Positions 59,061 through 64,000 of a DNA stretch of 64,000 nucleotides are shown piece by piece. The notes below the pieces were generated by a model. The model had not been told where the DNA came from. It was given only the letters and a program-made list of their open reading frames with translations, and made no database searches. The DNA is from Balaenoptera acutorostrata. Taxonomy: Eukaryota > Chordata > Mammalia > Artiodactyla > Balaenopteridae. Position 1 is the first letter of the stretch; the number at the start of each line of letters is the position of its first letter. The stretch covers positions 7,564,001 to 7,628,000 of the forward strand of contig NC_080067.1 of assembly GCF_949987535.1 (NCBI RefSeq), given 5' to 3'. Both the position numbers and the translations under genes were made by a program.

Positions 59061-59384
59061 ACTTGGGTTTGTTGCTCCCAGCAGGTGTGGGGCGGCGAAG
59101 TTCCCTCTGTGAATATTAGCTCCCAGTTCCCCTTACCCTACCTCTGCAACACCCCAACTCTGCCAGCTCGGCTAAGGGGCCTTTTTGTGGGGGCTTTTCT
59201 AGCACAAGAGAGCCTTCCAACACGTCCCTGGGGATGGGTGGATAGGTAAGGGGCATTTACTCCAGGGAGGAGGATGCGATCCTCCCCCCACCCCCGAAAG
59301 TTGTCTTTAGGCGGGGACATTTTCAATAATAACTTGCTTTTCTTGAGAGCCTACCTGTTTTGGGTGCGGAGGGGCAAGTTGTAA
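59061..59384. other. Right flank of the CpG island
   Basis: No exon or repeat is recognised. Whether a divergent transcript starts here cannot be seen. Confidence 0.35.
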
Positions 59385-59760
59385 AATAATAGGTAGCTTT
59401 TACAAAGAATTTCCCGTCGCGGGTTGCTGCATTAAATGCTTTACAGGAATTATCCCATTTTCTTCCTACGCTATGAGGCTTTCACTCTGAAACTAGCTCT
59501 ATCGTCCGCCTCCCTACATTGGAATATTACCTCCCCAAAGTGGTCCTCGCCGCTGTCTAGCACAGCGGCTGGCAGCCAGGAGTCTTCAGTCGTGGCTGTG
59601 GAATTCACGAATGTGCCATGCCTGTTTTACAGGTAAAGAATTTGAGGCACAGAGATTGTGTAACTTGTCCAAAATCACCGCGGAGTAGGTGATGAAATTG
59701 TGTTCTAACCTGCAGGCTGGCTCCAGAATCTGAGTTCTTAAGCACAATTCCAGTAAAAGA
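59385..59760 (-). repeat. MIR-like sequence, antisense, probably interrupted
   Basis: Parts near 59430-59465 and 59630-59750 (AATTTGAGGCACAGAGATTG, TTGTCCAAAATCACCGCGGA) match reversed MIR. The middle (about 59470-59625) does not fit well. Confidence 0.5.
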
Positions 59761-61020
59761 ATCCAAGACATTCATTAGCCTCCAGTGCAGACCTACTTAA
59801 GACAAGCTGTTTTGGCTCCATCTCACACAACAGTCCCTGGCTGGGCATCTGAAACAAAACAAAACAAAATTCCTTTTGGAATTTGGTAGAATGTTAAATC
59901 GATTATTCCTCAGGATGAGGGTTGCTTTTTCAGTTTGCTGTTTACTATTTATAGCCCTGCCACGAGGCCATCAGTATTGATCGTCTAGATGTGTACTTGG
60001 CCTAAGGTATCCTGTCGGTGCTCAGTCAACATTTTGCAATGAAGGTGATTTGCATCCTTGAACAGCCAGCCTTTCAGATCAACCTCCCAGTTACTAACCC
60101 CAAGAACATGATGTGTCATGTGCAAACGGTGTCTGTGGCACTTTATCCCAAGGGGTGGTTCCAATATGGTATGTTAGTCATGGTGATACCTCTTGGACAA
60201 TCCCAGGAAGAATCAGGAAAACAGGATATGTCACGTCAGTTTTGGCATGTCAACAGTATGCCCCAAACCAGACCTATTCCATCCCAAACGTGCTTCTGCT
60301 TGGTGACTGGTATTAACAGCCTCCCAGTCACCTAGACTTGAAAGAGCAGAATCATCTTCAGCTCTTCGTTGTCCCATTCTGTCACCCAAAATTCTCTAAT
60401 CCCAAATCTAAGCTCTAATCCCAAAGCCTGGGCCATGGTAGTATTGTAATAAGCTGAAATTAATGCACACTCCTGCCTTTTCAACCCGTTCTTTACACTT
60501 TGGCCAGTCACTCTCCTACTCAAAAATATGCAATTGCTAAATAGAGTACAAAGTTCTTCAACTCTGGTCCCAACCCATGTTTCTTTCGTTCTATTTCTAA
60601 AGCCTCCCTCTCCCCAAACTCTTGCCTTGTGACCTAATCATACCAGTCTACTCTGTGTTCCCAGAGTGTCGCCTGTGTGTTTCCATCTTGGCATCTTTGA
60701 TCACTTTGTTCTCTGCACCTTGGAATACCACTACCTCTCATCACTGCAGGTCTCACCTTGGCCAGGATGCCAACTCCTCTGGATGGCATCTGAGGCTACT
60801 TCTACTGGATTTAGTGGTCTTTTTCCTGTAGTTTCATGATACTTTACTCTCTGTAATAGTTCTAATATGTATCTGCCTTACTTTACAGTTAGAGAGTAGC
60901 TGCCTAGACTTTCCTCCTCAGGCTTTCATTCCGATTAGGATTTTAAAGTTCTTAAGGACCAGGACCATAATTTATTCATGATTTAAATTCCTCTCAGAGG
61001 AACTTTGATTGATATAATAG
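59761..61020. other. Intergenic sequence, partly L2-like
   Basis: From about 60470 to 61000 the sequence has the style of decayed L2 (CAATTGCTAAATAGAGTACA, TTAAGGACCAGGACCATAAT). A 105-codon open frame at 60018-60335 has no recognised domain. Confidence 0.35.
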
Positions 61021-61048
61021 GGACTCCCCAAAATTTGTGAGCTTAATT

Positions 61049-61178
61049 GCTTTTTTTTTTTTTTTTTTTGGCCGTGCCATGCAGCTTGTGCAATCTTAGT
61101 TCCCTGACCAGGGATCAAACCCGGCCTTTGGTAGTGAAAGCACTGAGTCACTAACTACTGAACCGCCAGGGAATTCCC
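61049..61178 (-). repeat. CHR-type SINE, short form, antisense
   Basis: Poly(T) start, GGCCGTGCCATGCAGCTTGT, head ...CGCCAGGGAATTCCC. Target duplication GAGCTTAATT (61039-61048 and 61179-61188). Confidence 0.9.
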
Positions 61179-61321
61179 GAGCTTAATTACATTTAGAATG
61201 GTGAACATTTGACTTAAGTCCTCACAAATAACACCTGGATGCTGAAATTTATACATTGTTAGGAACTCCCCATCATTGTTCTAGGGTATTGCTTCCTCAT
61301 TCATTTCTTTCTACCAATTTT

Positions 61322-61510
61322 TAAAATATTTATTTATTTTGGCTGTGCCGGATCTTAGGTGAGGCACACAGGATCTTTGTTGCGGCATGCAGACTTCTTA
61401 GTTGTGGCATGCATGCGGGATCTAGCTCCCCGACCAGAGGTCGAACCCGGGCTCCCTGCGTTGGGAGCGCAGAGCAGAGTCTTACCCACTGGACCACCAG
61501 GGGAGTCCCA
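61322..61510 (-). repeat. CHR-related SINE, antisense, distinct subfamily
   Basis: The GGCTGTGCCGGATCTTAGGT body and GGTCGAACCCGGGCTCCCTG head differ from the other copies. A perfect 15-bp duplication CTTTCTACCAATTTT (61307-61321 and 61511-61525) flanks it. Confidence 0.9.
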
Positions 61511-61549
61511 CTTTCTACCAATTTTGTCTTTTAATTCACCTCCTTCGTG

Positions 61550-61660
61550 AGGGAATTCCTGGCGGTCCAGAGGTTAGCAGCGCTTTCACTGCTGAGGCCT
61601 GGGTTCAATGGTCAGGGAACTAAGATCCCGCAAGCTGCGGGGCAAGGCCAGAAAAAAAAA
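61550..61660 (+). repeat. CHR-type SINE, short form
   Basis: Head GGGAATTCCTGGCGGTCCAG, then GCTGAGGCCTGGGTTCAATG (B-box with a small deletion) and an A-rich tail. No clear duplication was found. Confidence 0.82.
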
Positions 61661-61919
61661 ACCAATTCTCTGTATTCATGAATACATTCCACAGTATTTT
61701 ATAGTTTAGTCTTAATGTTTGGCTGGGGAGTGCTACTCCAGTGGCTGGTACCTCTAAGATCCAGTAGTAATTTTGGAGAGATGGAAATGCCACAGTAAAG
61801 CTTTGCTCTTGTACTGCCACTCACAATAGGCCTGTGTTTTTTTTTTCCCTAACCCTGGATAACTGAGGAGGACTGATAATTGGATACATTCTAGTAGCAA
61901 ATGAGAGATCCTACTGAAG

Positions 61920-62525
61920 CCGTGTAACTTGGAGTGGGACTTGAACCCACAGGCCGGGACCCAAACCCAGCCAAAACCCAGATTGGGACTTGAACCCATG
62001 GTCTTTTAACGGAGATCACACCTCGTCTCATGACTTAATGAAACTCAGGTTCTTGATGTCTCATCGCAGAAAGAATTCAGTGAGAGACAAAGTGATAGGT
62101 AAGAAGTGGATTTATTTAGAGAGAGACACACTCCAAAGACAGAGTGTGGGCCATCTCAGAAGGTGAGAGCAGCACCAGGGTACGGGGGTTGTCAGTTTTT
62201 ATAGGGGTGGGTAATTTCATAGGCTAAAGAGTGGGAGGAGTATTCCAGCTATTTTGGGGAAGGGGTGGGGATTTCCAGGAATTGGGCCACCGCCCACTTT
62301 TTGACCTTTATGGTTGATCTTGGAACTGTCATGGCGCCTGTGGGTGTGTCATCAGCTTGCTGATGTGTTGCAATGATCGTATACTGAGGCTCAAGGTCTA
62401 GTGGAAGTCGACTTGTCCACCATCTTGGACCTATTTGGTTCTAATCTGTTTATGTCGTGTCCTCCGGCTATGTTATTCTTTTAAAGGTTGTGCCCTGCCC
62501 CCTTCTCTCCTGTTTAACTACTAGG
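61920..62525 (-). repeat. Solo LTR-like block of an ERV1-type endogenous retrovirus, antisense
   Basis: The reverse complement shows an AATAAA (plus-strand TTTATT at 62111-62116), then a short R/U5-like stretch including CACTGAATTCTTTCTGCGAT and GATGAGACATCAAGAACCTG, as in many ERV1 LTRs. The left edge holds two copies of GGGACTTGAACCCA (about 61940 and 61985). No gag, pol or env reading frame is seen, so it is a relic LTR. Edges are uncertain. Confidence 0.6.
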
Positions 62526-63000
62526 TGGTAAAATTTCTTAAGGAAGCTACAAAATGGATGGAGCCTAAATAAAGTCATGCAGAACTGAACACTGCCCTTA
62601 GTGCTGCCTTTGCCCTCAAATCTCTAAACACCGACTCAGGAATTCCCAGCACCTTGCATCTCTCAATCATCCACAACACTCCATGTCTTCTACCTTCTCC
62701 TCCAGGAAATCTTTCCATTGTGTACTTGAAGAATGACTCTTTGCATAGATGGTAATGAATGGTAACATTTGCTTTTAACTGGGACTGTCTGGAGACAAAC
62801 CGAAAGGTAATTCTGGCATAAGGAATTGTAGGCATGGTGGCAAGGCAGTGAGAAAAAGACTATGGAAACTTGAGCTATTCAGGTTTAAAAGCTAGTGTCT
62901 TTGCAGGGCATCACGAAAGCCTCAGCTCAATGTCACATACCTAAGGGATTTCTAAGCCCATCAATTCTAAAGTAGCTTCCCTCCATATCAAAGTCTTCTG
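62526..63000. other. Intergenic sequence, nothing recognised
   Basis: No gene or repeat recognised. Confidence 0.3.
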
Positions 63001-63180
63001 TTTTCTTCATGATACCCATCACTCATCATGGGAAATGATCTTATTTATTGGTTTACTTGATGGTTATCTATCCCTACTAGAATATAAATTCTATGAGGTA
63101 GGGATTGGCTTAGTCCATTGCATTCCCAGTACTGACACAAAATGAGGACTCAGTACTGTAGATATTTGTAAACAAAAGAG
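63000..63180 (+). repeat. L2-like 3' end
   Basis: CCTACTAGAATATAAATTCT, ATGAGGTAGGGATTGGCTTA and GCATTCCCAGTACTGACACA follow the usual L2 3' sequence. Confidence 0.65.
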
Positions 63181-64000
63181 TCGAATGAACACTTATACAG
63201 ACATACCTTGATTTACACACAATCAAGTCATTTAAATTGCTTAGGGGGAGAAGAATATTTATATTAGCTATCCAGAAAATTACAGGACACTGTTTTTACA
63301 AATGTAAAATAGTATCCCTTAACCACTTTTTAAAAAAATTTGGATTTTGCAAATTTTTCATTTGGCTTTCTTAAAAAAGTGGAATCTCATAAATTTCATT
63401 CAAATTCTAAGCGAGGTGTTCTGTATCCCCTATATGTGTAGAACATGACAAATATTCACCAAATACACATTCATTAAAACTTGAGTTTAAAAAAAATCCC
63501 ATACTTAATTTTGAGTTCGCCACATTATTTTAAAAATTCAATATGCATTATTGTGTAACGCATTTCAAATTTTAATATATTTACTTGAAATGCTATTTAA
63601 AGCCTATTTATTGAAGTGTGTTTTCAAAGACTTTAAGATGTTCCTTACCACAGCTGCCAAATATAGTAACTTTACAGAATTTTTAAAGGATGTCTTAAGC
63701 GCTGAAAGAACTACATGCAGTGTGCATGTACTTTTACAAGGAAGGGTCTAAAATTGGTGGTCACCACCAGAAAGAGGGTTATTTATTCTCTGATCGCCAG
63801 TAAATTTAATAGGCCCGTGGCCAGGAGGAGGCCCCTGGCTGAACCCATCCTAATGGGACTGCTTTGCTTGGGAAACCAAAGAGAAGTTTGCGGTCATTTG
63901 CTCTAGAGCCCAAGACTACATCCTTCAAGTTTTCCTGCCCTCCAAATCTACTAAAGAAGGGGGAAAAAAGAGAGAAGGAATAAGGGAGGATGGGGGGAAT
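63181..64000. other. Intergenic sequence at the right edge
   Basis: No exon, RNA gene or confident repeat. In other mammals EFHB lies beyond this edge, but no part of it was recognised here. Confidence 0.35.

Noticed and set aside
60018..60335. 105-codon open frame upstream of RAB5A
   Set aside because: No recognised family, no CpG island or splice signal; another frame is equally open over the same bases.
59061..64000. First exon of EFHB, the neighbour of RAB5A in other mammals
   Set aside because: I could not recognise any EFHB coding sequence; it most likely begins beyond the window.

Overview
The window looks like mammalian nuclear DNA from a whale or dolphin. The clearest sign is about 19 tRNA-Glu-derived SINEs of the CHR type found in whales, hippos and ruminants. 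Many are the ~300-bp form, with a tRNA-like head (CTTCCCTGGTGGCGCAGTGG, then a GGTTCGAGCCC B-box) and an (AAAT)n tail. No BovB or Bov-tA repeats were recognised, which argues against a ruminant. Cetacean is an inference; hippopotamus is not excluded.

Two protein-coding genes are supported and they converge tail to tail. On the plus strand, two coding exons of PP2D1 (9616-10627 and 26646-27454) give 606 codons of a PP2C-like protein. Several of its metal-binding or motif residues are replaced, so it is probably a pseudophosphatase. On the minus strand, five coding exons of RAB5A (55213-55051, 34311-34160, 33852-33730, 32271-32178, 29059-28944) join in phase into 215 codons. All GTPase motifs and the CCSN prenylation tail are present. 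The stop codons lie 1.49 kb apart, and candidate poly(A) signals on the two strands interleave, so the 3' UTRs probably overlap.

Layout. 1-9.5 kb: repeat-rich sequence upstream of or within the 5' part of PP2D1. 9.57-10.63 kb: large PP2D1 exon. 10.6-26.6 kb: PP2D1 intron with MLT1 LTRs, a broken antisense L1 (13.88-17.38 kb) carrying two SINE insertions, an older L1, and other repeats. 26.6-29.1 kb: last PP2D1 exon, shared 3' UTR zone and last RAB5A exon. 29.1-34.3 kb: compact RAB5A exons 3-6, repeat-poor. 34.3-55.05 kb: 20.7-kb RAB5A intron 2 with a Tigger transposase fragment, a MER1-like hAT element beside a SINE, a composite L1 insertion and several SINEs. 55.3-58.4 kb: RAB5A intron 1. 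57.8-59.06 kb: CpG island with the RAB5A promoter and untranslated exon 1, and a perfect CLEAR/E-box palindrome upstream. 59.1-64 kb: intergenic, with MIR, L2, three SINEs and an antisense solo-LTR-like block. No further gene was recognised there.

The two genes are not known to act in one pathway. RAB5A is the early-endosome GTPase. PP2D1 is a poorly characterised PP2C-domain protein. Their link here is genomic: shared 3' territory and conserved neighbourhood. No undescribed coding system was found. The observations most worth following are the order of insertion at 39.83-40.44 kb (hAT after SINE), retroelement insertions with composite or transduced tails, and the eroded PP2D1 active site.
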